Position numbers and translations under genes: made by a program
The notes under the pieces: generated by a model
Told to the model about the DNA's origin: nothing
Database searches by the model: none
Seen by the model: the letters and a program-made list of their open reading frames with translations, nothing else
Assembly: GCA_025655455.1 (NCBI GenBank)
Contig: JAHXIV010000013.1
Span: 181,264-245,263 of the forward strand
Length of the DNA stretch: 64,000 nucleotides
Reading direction: 5' to 3'
Origin: a gamma proteobacterium symbiont of Taylorina sp.
Lineage (GTDB): Bacteria; Pseudomonadota; Gammaproteobacteria; GRL18
Shown: in pieces, positions 11,083-21,221 of the stretch
Position numbering within the stretch: the stretch's first letter is position 1
Layout: every line of letters starts with the position of its first letter

Positions 11083-13134
11083 ATGACAGATTTATCCAAT
11101 AATCCCCTACTGGACTTTAACGGGCTGCCGCGTTTTGCTCAGATTGAAATTGCACATATTATACCGGCTATTGAATATTTACTGGCAGAAAACCGATCTC
11201 AGCTTGAACAATTATTAGCTGAAAGCAATAAACCCTTCAGCTGGGATAATTTACTACAGCCTATGCAGGAAATGGATGATCGACTGAGTCGCGCCTGGTC
11301 ACCTGTCAGCCACCTTAATTCTGTTAAAAACTCAGATGTATTACGTACTGCCCATGAACATTGTCTGCCATTATTAAGTGAATACCATACAGAACTGGGA
11401 CAAAACTGCAGACTGTTTACAGCCATAAAATCTATTGCCGACAGTCCCCTATATCCATCACTTTCTCAGGCACAAAAAAAAATTATTGAAAATAGTTTAC
11501 GGGATTTTCATCTGTCAGGGATTGATCTGAATGATGCTGATAAAAAACGTTATAAGACTATAAAACAACAACTGTCAAAATTAAAATCCAGTTATGAAAA
11601 TAATGTACTGGATGCAACCAACGGCTGGAGTGAAACCATTTGTGAGCCGCTGCAGCTAGTCGGCCTGCCTGATTCTGCATTAGCTCTGGCCAGGCAAACA
11701 GCAGCCAGAGATTGTGCAGAAGGGTGGGTTTTTAATCTGGAATTTCCCAGTTATTTTGCCATTATGACCTATGCTGAGCAACGTGAACTGCGCCAGAAAT
11801 TTTATATCGCCTATTCAACCAGAGCTTCTGAGCAAGGCCCTAATGCCGGTCAATGGGACAATACAGAAAATATGGAAAATATCCTGAAACTTCGTCAGGA
11901 ATTGGCTCAGTTATTAAATTTTGAAAATTGGGCTGAGTACTCTCTGGCAACAAAAATGGCTGGGTCAGTGGATGAAGTGGTTGATTTTTTACAGCAACTG
12001 GCTGAGAAATCAACAAAAATGGCAGAAAAAGATATTTCTGAATTAATGATATTTGCAAAAACACATCTGCACATTGATAAATTACAGGCATGGGATCTCA
12101 ACTATGTAGCAGAGAAGCTACGTCATCACCGCTACGATCTCTCGCAGGAAATTCTAAAACCCTATTTCCCTGAGAATCAGGTTATTGAGGGACTTTTTTC
12201 TATTGTCAACAAACTTTATGCGATTAAAATCAATGCCGTTGCCGGCATAGAAACCTGGCATCCAGATGTCCGCTTCTATGAAATTAAAGATATTCATGGT
12301 AATTTACGCGGACAATTTTATCTGGATCTCTACGCCAGGCCTCATAAACGTGGTGGTGCATGGATGGATGAGTGTATTGTCCGTCATGCACAAAACGGCT
12401 TAGTGCAAATTCCTGTCGCCTATCTCACCTGCAATCTGACACCACCTATTGCTGATAAGCCTGCATTATTTACCCACGATGAAGTCATTACCCTGTTTCA
12501 TGAATTTGGTCACGGTTTACATCACATGTTAACGCAGATTAATTATGCCGGTGTTTCCGGTATCAATGGCGTACCCTGGGATGCTGTTGAATTACCCAGC
12601 CAGTTTATGGAAAACTGGTGCTGGGAAAAAGAATCTCTGGCTTTAATTGCCCGACATTATCAAACTGGTGAGGTTTTACCTGATGAACTTTTTGAGAAAA
12701 TGCAGGCAGCCAGAAATTTCCAGTCCGGCATACAGATGCTGCGACAATTAGAGTTTGCCTTATTTGATTTTAATTTACACAGGTATTATCAACTCAATGG
12801 CAAGCCTCAGATTCAACAAACCCTGAATAAAATCAGACAGGAAATCTCGGTATTTTTACCCCCTGAAATCAATCGTTTTCAACATGCTTTTTCACATATC
12901 TTTTCCGGGGGCTATGCCGCTGGTTACTATAGTTATAAATGGGCAGAAGTTTTGTCGGCAGATGCTTTTTCTCTTTTTGAAGAAAAAGGTATTTTTGATC
13001 ATAAAAGTGGTGAGGATTTTCTGCATTATATTCTTGAAATGGGCGGTAGCGAAGAACCAATGGATTTGTTTATTCGTTTCAGAGGTCGCAAACCCAATAT
13101 TGATGCATTGCTCAGACATTCTGGAATATTGTAA
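11083..13134 (+). CDS. prlC: Oligopeptidase A (M3 metallopeptidase)
   Basis: LFHEFGHGLHHMLT zinc motif; full-length M3 architecture. Confidence 0.95.
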   Translation: MTDLSNNPLLDFNGLPRFAQIEIAHIIPAIEYLLAENRSQLEQLLAESNKPFSWDNLLQPMQEMDDRLSRAWSPVSHLNSVKNSDVLRTAHEHCLPLLSEYHTELGQNCRLFTAIKSIADSPLYPSLSQAQKKIIENSLRDFHLSGIDLNDADKKRYKTIKQQLSKLKSSYENNVLDATNGWSETICEPLQLVGLPDSALALARQTAARDCAEGWVFNLEFPSYFAIMTYAEQRELRQKFYIAYSTRASEQGPNAGQWDNTENMENILKLRQELAQLLNFENWAEYSLATKMAGSVDEVVDFLQQLAEKSTKMAEKDISELMIFAKTHLHIDKLQAWDLNYVAEKLRHHRYDLSQEILKPYFPENQVIEGLFSIVNKLYAIKINAVAGIETWHPDVRFYEIKDIHGNLRGQFYLDLYARPHKRGGAWMDECIVRHAQNGLVQIPVAYLTCNLTPPIADKPALFTHDEVITLFHEFGHGLHHMLTQINYAGVSGINGVPWDAVELPSQFMENWCWEKESLALIARHYQTGEVLPDELFEKMQAARNFQSGIQMLRQLEFALFDFNLHRYYQLNGKPQIQQTLNKIRQEISVFLPPEINRFQHAFSHIFSGGYAAGYYSYKWAEVLSADAFSLFEEKGIFDHKSGEDFLHYILEMGGSEEPMDLFIRFRGRKPNIDALLRHSGIL

Positions 13135-13259
13135 AAAAACAGTTACGATGATTTAGCAGCTCTATAAAACAGACCTTATGTGGCTGTATGCTAAGATACC
13201 AGGAGCCGTCAGCAAATAAGACAGCGGATCAATTTTATGTTTGATAAGAGCCTGTCCAA

Positions 13260-14153
13260 CTAGCCAATCTCTACCTTATTTCTTCCATTTTCCTTGGCCT
13301 TATATAATAATTTGTCTGCAATCAGTATACAATTTGTTAAATCCACAAGATTATCACCCTGCATAGAACAAACGCCCATAGAAATAGTAATGGGAATTTT
13401 ATGATCCCTGTATATAAATTCTGCAGATTCAACAGCCTGACGTATCCGTTCTGAAATAAGCACCGCTTCTTCAGCAGTTAAATCTTTGAGTAATAAAATA
13501 AATTCCTCGCCACCATAACGTCCTAATAAATCATTTTTTCTTTTATGCTTAAGTAAAATGGCAGCAAGTTGCTTCAAAATATAATCACCTGCCAGGTGAC
13601 CATAGTTATCATTTACTTTTTTAAAAAAATCAATATCCAACATTATCATTGTTAATGGTAAGTCTGTATTTCTAGCATATACTATTTCCTCATCTGCTCT
13701 TTTCATAAACCATAAGCGGCTGGAAATTTCTGTTAATGCATCGGTTGCTGCTGCTTTATATAATTCTTTTTCAGTATCGATTTGAGCTTCAGATTTAAGT
13801 GAAAATACCAGTTTGCTTTCCCCAATATGAACGACAGATCCTGCAACTGCAGTTAAATTGTTGATTTTGTTGCCTTCAATATATGTCCCATTTGTAGACC
13901 CCATATCTTCAATAATAAAGGCATTAGCCTTTAGGGTCACTTTTATGTGGATACGTGATATCTGTTCGTCATTAATAATAAAATCTGCATTACTTCCTCG
14001 CCCAATAGTCACTGAAGAGGTAAATGGAAATATTCTACCCTTATCTATACCATGAATGACAGAAATAACGGGTTTTAAAGTTATCTCTTTGGAATAAGCA
14101 GGATCTTCTAATATTAAATTTTTATGAATAACAGTCACTTTATCTTTACACAT
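13260..14153 (-). CDS. FHA-GGDEF diguanylate cyclase
   Basis: FHA (IGRGSNADFIINDEQISRIHIKV...DMGSTNGTYIEG) followed by GGEEF. Confidence 0.92.
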   Translation of the reverse strand: MCKDKVTVIHKNLILEDPAYSKEITLKPVISVIHGIDKGRIFPFTSSVTIGRGSNADFIINDEQISRIHIKVTLKANAFIIEDMGSTNGTYIEGNKINNLTAVAGSVVHIGESKLVFSLKSEAQIDTEKELYKAAATDALTEISSRLWFMKRADEEIVYARNTDLPLTMIMLDIDFFKKVNDNYGHLAGDYILKQLAAILLKHKRKNDLLGRYGGEEFILLLKDLTAEEAVLISERIRQAVESAEFIYRDHKIPITISMGVCSMQGDNLVDLTNCILIADKLLYKAKENGRNKVEIG

Positions 14154-14267
14154 ATTTAAACCTAAAATTAGTTGAATATACTGCCCCTGATTTTAATCTA
14201 CTTTTTTTATTTCTTAAAGACTATAATGTGCTTAAACATAATAAATATGAAGAAAATAAAGACTGTT

Positions 14268-15731
14268 ATGAAATATAATGACTTACGTGAATTTATAGAC
14301 AAACTGGAACAACTGGGTGAGCTTAAACGCATCAGTTATGAGGTTGATCCGAATCTGCAAATGACAGAAATATCCGATCGCGTTTTACGTGCAGGCGGCC
14401 CTGCCTTATTATTTGAGAATCCTGTTGGTCATTCCATGCCGGTTTTAACCAATCTATTTGGTACTCCAAAACGTGTTGCCTTGGGGATGGGTGAAGAACA
14501 TGTATCTGAATTACGTGAAATTGGCAAACTATTAGCTTTTTTAAAAGAGCCAGAACCGCCAAAAGGTTTTAAAGCAGCTCTGGAAACTTTGCCTATTTAT
14601 CGCAAAGTCTTAGATATGGCACCCAAAATTGTCAGAAAAGCAGCCTGTCAAAAAATTATCTGGCAGAATGATGAAGTGGATCTGAATCACTTGCCCATTC
14701 AGACCTGTTGGCCGGAAGATGCCGGTCCTTTAATTACCTGGGGCTTAGTGGTTACTAAAGGACCGAATAAAGATCGTCAGAATATTGGTATTTATCGTCA
14801 GCAGGTGATTGCTAAAAATAAAGTCATTATGCGCTGGCTGGCACATCGTGGTGGTGCATTGGACTATAAAGAATGGCTTGAACAACATCCAGGCGAACGC
14901 TTTCCTGTTTCAGTGGCTCTGGGTACCGATCCCGCCACCATTCTAGCGGCGGTTACCCCGGTTCCTGACAGCTTATCAGAATATGCCTTTGCCGGTTTAT
15001 TGCGCGGTTCTAAAACGGAACTGGTGAAGTCCATCAGTAACGATCTGCAAGTCCCTGCCAGCAGTGAAATTGTTTTAGAAGGCTATCTTGAAGCCGGTGA
15101 AGAGGCTGCAGAAGGACCTTTTGGCGATCATACCGGTTATTATAACGAAGTGGACAATTTTCCCGTATTTACCATTGAAAAGATTACTATGCGTGAGGAT
15201 CCAATTTATCATAGCACCTATACCGGTCGTCCACCTGATGAACCGGCAGTATTGGGTGTAGCATTAAATGAAGTATTTGTTCCGATACTGCAAAAACAAT
15301 TCCCTGAAATTATCGATTTTTATCTGCCGCCGGAGGGCTGTTCCTATCGTATGGCCGTGGTCAGTATCAAAAAACAATACGCAGGTCATGCCAAACGAGT
15401 CATGTTTGGTATCTGGTCATTTCTAAGACAATTCATGTACACAAAATTTATTATTGTGTGTGATGATGATGTTAATGTCAGAGACTGGAATGATGTCATC
15501 TGGGCCATGACCACGCGCATGGATCCAGCCAGAGATACCTTATTAATTGAAAACACCCCAATTGATTATCTCGACTTTGCTTCCCCTGTGTCAGGACTGG
15601 GATCAAAAATGGGCATGGATGCAACCAATAAATGGCCGGGTGAAAGCAATAGGGAGTGGGGACGAGCCATTGTGAAAGATGATGCTATTGTAAAAAAAGT
15701 GGATGAGATATGGGATAAATTAGGCTTGTAA
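14268..15731 (+). CDS. ubiD: UbiD family 4-hydroxy-3-polyprenylbenzoate decarboxylase
   Basis: [22 protein letters not shown] start (ATG at 14268); [37 protein letters not shown]. The ORF-track start at 14172 is an upstream extension. Confidence 0.95.
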   Translation: MKYNDLREFIDKLEQLGELKRISYEVDPNLQMTEISDRVLRAGGPALLFENPVGHSMPVLTNLFGTPKRVALGMGEEHVSELREIGKLLAFLKEPEPPKGFKAALETLPIYRKVLDMAPKIVRKAACQKIIWQNDEVDLNHLPIQTCWPEDAGPLITWGLVVTKGPNKDRQNIGIYRQQVIAKNKVIMRWLAHRGGALDYKEWLEQHPGERFPVSVALGTDPATILAAVTPVPDSLSEYAFAGLLRGSKTELVKSISNDLQVPASSEIVLEGYLEAGEEAAEGPFGDHTGYYNEVDNFPVFTIEKITMREDPIYHSTYTGRPPDEPAVLGVALNEVFVPILQKQFPEIIDFYLPPEGCSYRMAVVSIKKQYAGHAKRVMFGIWSFLRQFMYTKFIIVCDDDVNVRDWNDVIWAMTTRMDPARDTLLIENTPIDYLDFASPVSGLGSKMGMDATNKWPGESNREWGRAIVKDDAIVKKVDEIWDKLGL

Positions 15732-15734
15732 TAT

Positions 15735-15775
15735 AAAGACTTAACCCCCTCCCTGAAAGAGGGAAGGAATTTTGC
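15735..15775. terminator. Possible hairpin terminator after ubiD
   Basis: ccctccctgaaagagggaagg stem-loop followed by aatttt. Confidence 0.35.
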
Positions 15776-15799
15776 GTGGGCTTATTGAGAGCTTAGCTA

Positions 15800-17329
15800 T
15801 CAATTCAGCAATTCTCTGATTTTTGGAAATAAGTCACTCACTATCATGCCATTTTTACCTTCTTTTGCTGCATGGTCACCTGCTTTGGCATGTAAGCAGA
15901 CAGCAACATGCACGGCATTGTAAACAGATAATTTCTGTGCCAGCAAAGAGCCGATCATCCCGGTCAGACAATCGCCCATACCGGAACTTGCCATACCCTC
16001 ATTACCATAGGGACAAATACTGATTTCATCATTAATATCAACCAGTGTACCGGCTCCTTTAAGAATAAAGAGACCATAGTATTTTTCTTTTAATTTCTTG
16101 ATCATTGCAAACCGATCTGTTGATTCAGAAGGACAATGCGGCTTAATTTTTAATAAACGACAGGCTTCACCAAAGTGCGGAGTATAAATAATTTCTTTAT
16201 TTTGCATCACCATATTATGTTTTGCCATGATATTCAGCGCATCAGCATCAATGACACAATGTACTTTTCCAGTCTTGCCGGACTGATTATAATCGGGTTG
16301 TTTTTTAAGAAATTTTAAGACCTTGTCTAATAAGCTGATCCCCCATTGACCGGTTCCCAGTCCCGGACCAATAGCAATAGCCGTTGCATGATTAAGCAGT
16401 TGTTCCAAATCATCTCCGGATTCAACTCCGTGAACCATCAGTTCAGGCCGGGCGCTGGTAATGGCATTGACATTTTCAATATGGGTTGCAATACTCACCA
16501 GGCCAGCCCCCGATCTCAATGCTGCTTCTCCGGCAATACGGCAGGCTCCTGCCATACCATAATCTCCACCGATAATCAGCAAATGACCATGATCCCACTT
16601 ATGACTGACCGGGCTGCGATGAGGTAATGCCCTTGAAATTTCAGCCCACTCCATCAATCGTGCATCAGGATCCATTGAACGATAAAGCTCTTCAGGCACT
16701 CCCAGAGAAGCAAAGTGAATGGCACCACAATAACGCCGTGATTCAGCTGTATACATGCCTGTTTTTTGCCCGATAAAGGTTATCGTATGTGTTGCATGGA
16801 CTGCAATACCATAAGTTGACCCCGTATTGGCATCCAGACCTGAAGGAATATCAACAGAAATGACCGGCTTATTACTCAGATTGATTTGTGCCACTGCATC
16901 ATACCACTCATCTTCCAGATTACGATTCAGACCCGTACCAATTAATGCATCAATGACTAAATCTGTGGCTGAAAAATGCGTATCAACAATGGTATTAATG
17001 CTGCCGCCGCACTCTATCCAATCGATATAAGCCTGATGAGCATCACCCGACAGGTGTTCCACATCAAAGACCGAGATTAAATTCACTTTTATATGAGGTT
17101 CATTTTTATGCAGTTTTACCAAACGTGCCAGCACATAACCATCCCCTGCATTATTCCCTGCACCGCAAATAATTGTTATATGAGTGATACCGGGATAATT
17201 GAGAAAAATAAAATCCAGCAGTGCCTGTGCAGCTCGATTCATTAGCTCATAACTATTGTCCACTATGCCCTGTTCCACCATCAGGTAGTCCAGACTACGC
17301 ACAGTTTCTCGGGAATAACAAAAGTGCAT
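15800..17329 (-). CDS. nnr: Bifunctional NAD(P)HX epimerase/dehydratase (NnrD/YjeF)
   Basis: YjeF_N (CGAGNNAGDGYVLARL) and carbohydrate-kinase-like dehydratase domain (GNEGMASSGMGDCLTGMIGSLLAQ). Probable start Met26 of the ORF (MHFCYSRETVRSLDYL); the extension to 17404 overlaps a hemW-derived remnant. Confidence 0.9.
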   Translation of the reverse strand: MHFCYSRETVRSLDYLMVEQGIVDNSYELMNRAAQALLDFIFLNYPGITHITIICGAGNNAGDGYVLARLVKLHKNEPHIKVNLISVFDVEHLSGDAHQAYIDWIECGGSINTIVDTHFSATDLVIDALIGTGLNRNLEDEWYDAVAQINLSNKPVISVDIPSGLDANTGSTYGIAVHATHTITFIGQKTGMYTAESRRYCGAIHFASLGVPEELYRSMDPDARLMEWAEISRALPHRSPVSHKWDHGHLLIIGGDYGMAGACRIAGEAALRSGAGLVSIATHIENVNAITSARPELMVHGVESGDDLEQLLNHATAIAIGPGLGTGQWGISLLDKVLKFLKKQPDYNQSGKTGKVHCVIDADALNIMAKHNMVMQNKEIIYTPHFGEACRLLKIKPHCPSESTDRFAMIKKLKEKYYGLFILKGAGTLVDINDEISICPYGNEGMASSGMGDCLTGMIGSLLAQKLSVYNAVHVAVCLHAKAGDHAAKEGKNGMIVSDLFPKIRELLN

Positions 17330-17372
17330 ATAATTATAGCGTTCAGGTTTTGAGTGATGACCAGTTGCAGTA

Positions 17373-17510
17373 ATGCCCCTATAAGAAAATGGCTTGTAAT
17401 TCATTGAGATATTGAAGACCCCGCTGAGTTAGTTTGGTACAATGAAATTAAAAATAAAGATCATAATATAATAATTGATTTTCATCCCCATCATAGAGGA
17501 ACTCTCAAGA
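17373..17510 (-). pseudogene. Decayed 3' fragment of a hemW-like gene
   Basis: 17373-17429 matches 25843-25899 (the hemW 3' end including its stop) with only about 3-4 mismatches. The remnant reads FHCTKLTQRGLQYLNELQAIFL* versus hemW LHHIKPTQRGLQYLNELQAIFL*. More distant similarity upstream (aaagatcataat.. versus aaagatcatgat..) is tentative. Confidence 0.75.
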
Positions 17511-17535
17511 TAAGTAAAAGTTTGCTGTACCTAAA

Positions 17536-20500
17536 CTACTTATCTGAAACATTGTTCGACAACTCTGAAAGTGTTTTATAGTGATTATAACGTTCATCAA
17601 CATCATGCTGCGATTCCTTGAGCATCTTTTCTGCAGCATCTGGATGTGTTCGCCATAACATACTGAAGCGCGTCTCATTCTTTACAAATTCCTCATAGGG
17701 GACTGAAGGTGCTTTGGAGTCAAGTTTTAACGGATTTTCTCCCTTCTCCACCTTTCTGGGATCATAACGCAGCAGCGGCCAATGACCACTATTCACCGCC
17801 AGATCCTGCATCTGATGATTGTTGGCCAAATCATTTCCCCAGGCAATACAGGGCGCATAGGCAATAATAATTGAGGTTCCAGGATAGGATTCAGCCTCAA
17901 TAAAGGCACGCAGAGTCTGAATATCTTTATTACCATAGGCAACCTGAGCCACATAGACATTCTCATAACTCATAGCGATCATCGCCAGATCTTTCTTGGT
18001 ACCTGGTTTACCTGCTGCAGAGAATTTGGCCACCGCACCTTTGGGGGTCGCCTTGGAAGTCTGACCGCCCGTATTGGAGTAGACCTCGGTATCCAGTACC
18101 AGAATATTAACATCCTTGCCCGAGGCAAGCACATGATCAAGACCACCAAAACCAATATCATAAGCCCAGCCATCACCACCGATGATCCATACACTGCGTT
18201 TCACCAGATTATCAGCCAGTGAAATAAGGCTTTTTGCCTCAGGACTCTGCTCTCCCTTTAGTGCCTTTCTAATCTGTTCTACCCGTTCACGTTGCTCATA
18301 GATTCCTGTTTCACTACTTTGATCAGCACTATAAATTTTTTTGATCAAGCTCTTAGACAATTGTGGTACAAATTTCTGGAGCAGTTCTTCAGCCTGTTCT
18401 CGCTGCTTATCAATGGCAAGTCTCATGCCAAGACCAAATTCGGCATTATCCTCAAATAACGAATTATTCCAGGCCGGCCCACGCCCCTCGTTATTGACCG
18501 ACCAGGGCGTGGTAGGCAGGTTACCGCCATAAATGGAAGAACAGCCGGTAGCGTTGGCTACCACCATGCGATCACCAAACAGCTGAGTAGCAAGACGAAT
18601 ATAGGGGGTCTCACCGCAACCGGGGCAAGCACTGGGGAATTCAAATAGCGGCTGCAGCAGCATCGCCTCCTTAATGACGTTAGTACGTACAGGGCGACGA
18701 TCATACTCAGGTATCTTTTCAAAGTAGGCCCAGTTCCCCTTTTCACTCTCTTTTAGTGAGGTGTATGGTGCCATATTAAGAGCCCGATGTTGTGGATTTT
18801 TCTTATCTTTCGCAGGACAGATCTCCACACAGAGACCACAACCGGTACAGTCTTCAGGTGCAATCTGATAGCTAATATGCCAGTCTTTCGGGAAACCTTT
18901 GCCACGTACCGGGACATGTTTGAATGTTGCAGGGGCATCATTGATTAAGGCAGGATCAAAAACCTTGCTGCGGATCACACTATGAGGACAAACAAAGGGG
19001 CATTTGCCGCAATGAATACAGAGTTCCTCATCCCATACAGGGATCTCCTCGGCAAGGTTACGCTTTTCCCAACGGCTGGTGGCTGTGGGATAACTGCCAT
19101 CCAGCGGTAATTGACTCACCGCCAGATCATCGCCCCGACCGGCAATGATTTCCGCCGTCACATCCCGTACAAACCGGGGCGCCTCTGCAGCAACAATTGG
19201 CGGCAGACTTTTTCCTGCCACTATCTCTGCGGGGATCTCAATCTGCTGCATCTGCGTTAAAGCCATATCAATAGCATTAGTATTCTGATCTATCATTGTC
19301 TGACCACGTTTGCCGTAGCTGTGAATGACCGCTTCCTTGATTGCCTTAATCGCCTGTATCTGCGGTATAATATCTGAAATGGCAAAGAAACAGGCCTGCA
19401 TAATGGTATTGATGCGTCTGCCGAGATTATTTTTTTTAGCTATTGCATAGGCGTCGATAATATAGAACTTAATATGCTTGTCTATTATCCGCTGTTGAAT
19501 CTTCATTGGCAATGATGGCCAAACTAGTTTGGATGATACCGGTGTATTAAGGAGAAAACTGGCTCCCTGATCTGCCTTGGCAAGTATATCAAAGCGCTCC
19601 AGAAACTGAGTCTGATGACAGGCAACAAACTGTGCAGCCTCATCACCCAGCAGATAACTGGAGCGAATTATTCCAGGAGCAAATCGTAGATGTGATACGG
19701 TCACTGCCCCTGATTTTTTGGAATCATAAACAAAATAACCCTGCGTCTGCAGATCAGTCTCTCTGCCAATAATCTTAATAGCATTTTTATTGGCACTAAT
19801 GGTACCGTCAGCCCCCAGACCATAGAAGACAGCACCAATAACCCCATCTGTTTCACGATAGTGGTAGTGATGATCCCACGTAAGACTGGTATGAGTCACA
19901 TCGTCATCAATACCAATGGTGAACTGGTTTTTAGGCTTATCTTTAGCGAGTTCATCAAATATTGCTTTAACCATACCCGGGGTGTATTCTTTTGATGACA
20001 GGCCATAGCGCCCGCCGATAATTTTGGGCATCCTCTTAATATCCCCTGCAGCATAAGCCTCCGCCATTGCAGTAAGCACATCTTTATAGAGCGGTTCACC
20101 ATTTGCTCCCGGCTCCTTGGTACGATCAAGTACCGCAATGGAACAAACTGTTTTGGGGATTGCTGCCAGCAATGCTTCAGAATCAAGCGGGCGGAACAGA
20201 TGAACCTTGACCACCCCCACTTTTTCATTGTGCTTGTTGAGGTGTTCCACCGTTTCGTGAGTAGTCTCTGCCGCCGAACCCATGATGACAATTACCCGTT
20301 CAGCATCATTGTCACCATTATAATCAAACAGGTGATATTGACGCCCGGTCAGCTCAGAAAAATGATCCATTGCCTGTTGAATAATCTGCGGCATCTTCTG
20401 ATAGAAGGTATTAACACCTTCCCGAGCCTGAAAGAATACATCAGGATTTTGTGCAGTACCACGTACTACAGGGTGTTCAGGACTCATTGCCCGTTTGCGG

Positions 20501-21120
20501 TGCTCCTCAACCCAGTCATTATTAACCATTGCCTTAACAGTTGTACGATCCACCGCCTCAATTTCAGCTAACTCATGTGAGGTTCTAAAACCATCAAAGA
20601 AGTGGATTAGCGGTACCCTGCCCTCCAGTGTTGCAGCCTGAGTGATGAGTGCCATATCCATCACCTCCTGCACAGAATTAGCGGCCACTATCCCAAATCC
20701 GGTGGTACGTGCAGCCATCACATCAGAGTGATCACAAAAGATAGACAGAGCCTGTGTTGCAATTGAACGCGCTGCCACATGAAAGACTGTGGGGGTCAGT
20801 TCACCGGCAATTTTGTACATATCAGGCAGCATTAACAAAAGCCCTTGTGATGCGGTAAAAGTAGTGGTCAATGAGCCTGCTTGTAGTGAGCCGTGAATAG
20901 TGCCGGCAGCACCACCCTCACTTTGCATCTCAACAATTTTTGGAACAGTTCCCCAGATATTGGTCTGCCCCTGCGCAGAAAAGCTATCGGCATGTTCCCC
21001 CATCGGAGATGCAGGGGTGATGGGATAGATAGCGATGACTTCATTACACAGATGAGCGATTGTTGCTGCTGCTTCATTACCATCAATAACGACCCTCTTT
21101 TTATCACTCATTAGCATCAC
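17536..21120 (-). CDS. nifJ: Pyruvate:ferredoxin (flavodoxin) oxidoreductase
   Basis: 1194 aa; VIDGNEAAATIAHLCNEVIAIYPITPASPMGEH; 2x[4Fe-4S] CIHCGKCPFVCPH and CTGCGLCVEICPAK; ACPGCGETPYIRLATQLFG; TPP-binding GGDGWAYDIGFGGLDH. Confidence 0.96.
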   Translation of the reverse strand: MMLMSDKKRVVIDGNEAAATIAHLCNEVIAIYPITPASPMGEHADSFSAQGQTNIWGTVPKIVEMQSEGGAAGTIHGSLQAGSLTTTFTASQGLLLMLPDMYKIAGELTPTVFHVAARSIATQALSIFCDHSDVMAARTTGFGIVAANSVQEVMDMALITQAATLEGRVPLIHFFDGFRTSHELAEIEAVDRTTVKAMVNNDWVEEHRKRAMSPEHPVVRGTAQNPDVFFQAREGVNTFYQKMPQIIQQAMDHFSELTGRQYHLFDYNGDNDAERVIVIMGSAAETTHETVEHLNKHNEKVGVVKVHLFRPLDSEALLAAIPKTVCSIAVLDRTKEPGANGEPLYKDVLTAMAEAYAAGDIKRMPKIIGGRYGLSSKEYTPGMVKAIFDELAKDKPKNQFTIGIDDDVTHTSLTWDHHYHYRETDGVIGAVFYGLGADGTISANKNAIKIIGRETDLQTQGYFVYDSKKSGAVTVSHLRFAPGIIRSSYLLGDEAAQFVACHQTQFLERFDILAKADQGASFLLNTPVSSKLVWPSLPMKIQQRIIDKHIKFYIIDAYAIAKKNNLGRRINTIMQACFFAISDIIPQIQAIKAIKEAVIHSYGKRGQTMIDQNTNAIDMALTQMQQIEIPAEIVAGKSLPPIVAAEAPRFVRDVTAEIIAGRGDDLAVSQLPLDGSYPTATSRWEKRNLAEEIPVWDEELCIHCGKCPFVCPHSVIRSKVFDPALINDAPATFKHVPVRGKGFPKDWHISYQIAPEDCTGCGLCVEICPAKDKKNPQHRALNMAPYTSLKESEKGNWAYFEKIPEYDRRPVRTNVIKEAMLLQPLFEFPSACPGCGETPYIRLATQLFGDRMVVANATGCSSIYGGNLPTTPWSVNNEGRGPAWNNSLFEDNAEFGLGMRLAIDKQREQAEELLQKFVPQLSKSLIKKIYSADQSSETGIYEQRERVEQIRKALKGEQSPEAKSLISLADNLVKRSVWIIGGDGWAYDIGFGGLDHVLASGKDVNILVLDTEVYSNTGGQTSKATPKGAVAKFSAAGKPGTKKDLAMIAMSYENVYVAQVAYGNKDIQTLRAFIEAESYPGTSIIIAYAPCIAWGNDLANNHQMQDLAVNSGHWPLLRYDPRKVEKGENPLKLDSKAPSVPYEEFVKNETRFSMLWRTHPDAAEKMLKESQHDVDERYNHYKTLSELSNNVSDK

Positions 21121-21221
21121 CTCATAAAGTGTTAAAGCCTGAAAACCAGAGCTTAAACCTCATTTGTTTTTTTGTGCCCTTTTCTTTACCAGAATCAGCC
21201 GATATTTTCAAACTTTCTAAT

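Noticed and set aside
12869-13156. Short alternative-frame ORFs inside the prlC 3' end
   Set aside because: Shadow ORFs of prlC; composition and context do not support coding
14172-14267. 96-nt N-terminal extension of ubiD
   Set aside because: The family start [22 protein letters not shown] begins at 14268
19896-20571. Overlapping ORFs within nifJ (131 and 123 aa)
   Set aside because: Out-of-frame/antisense shadows inside a strongly conserved gene, with no recognisable protein features
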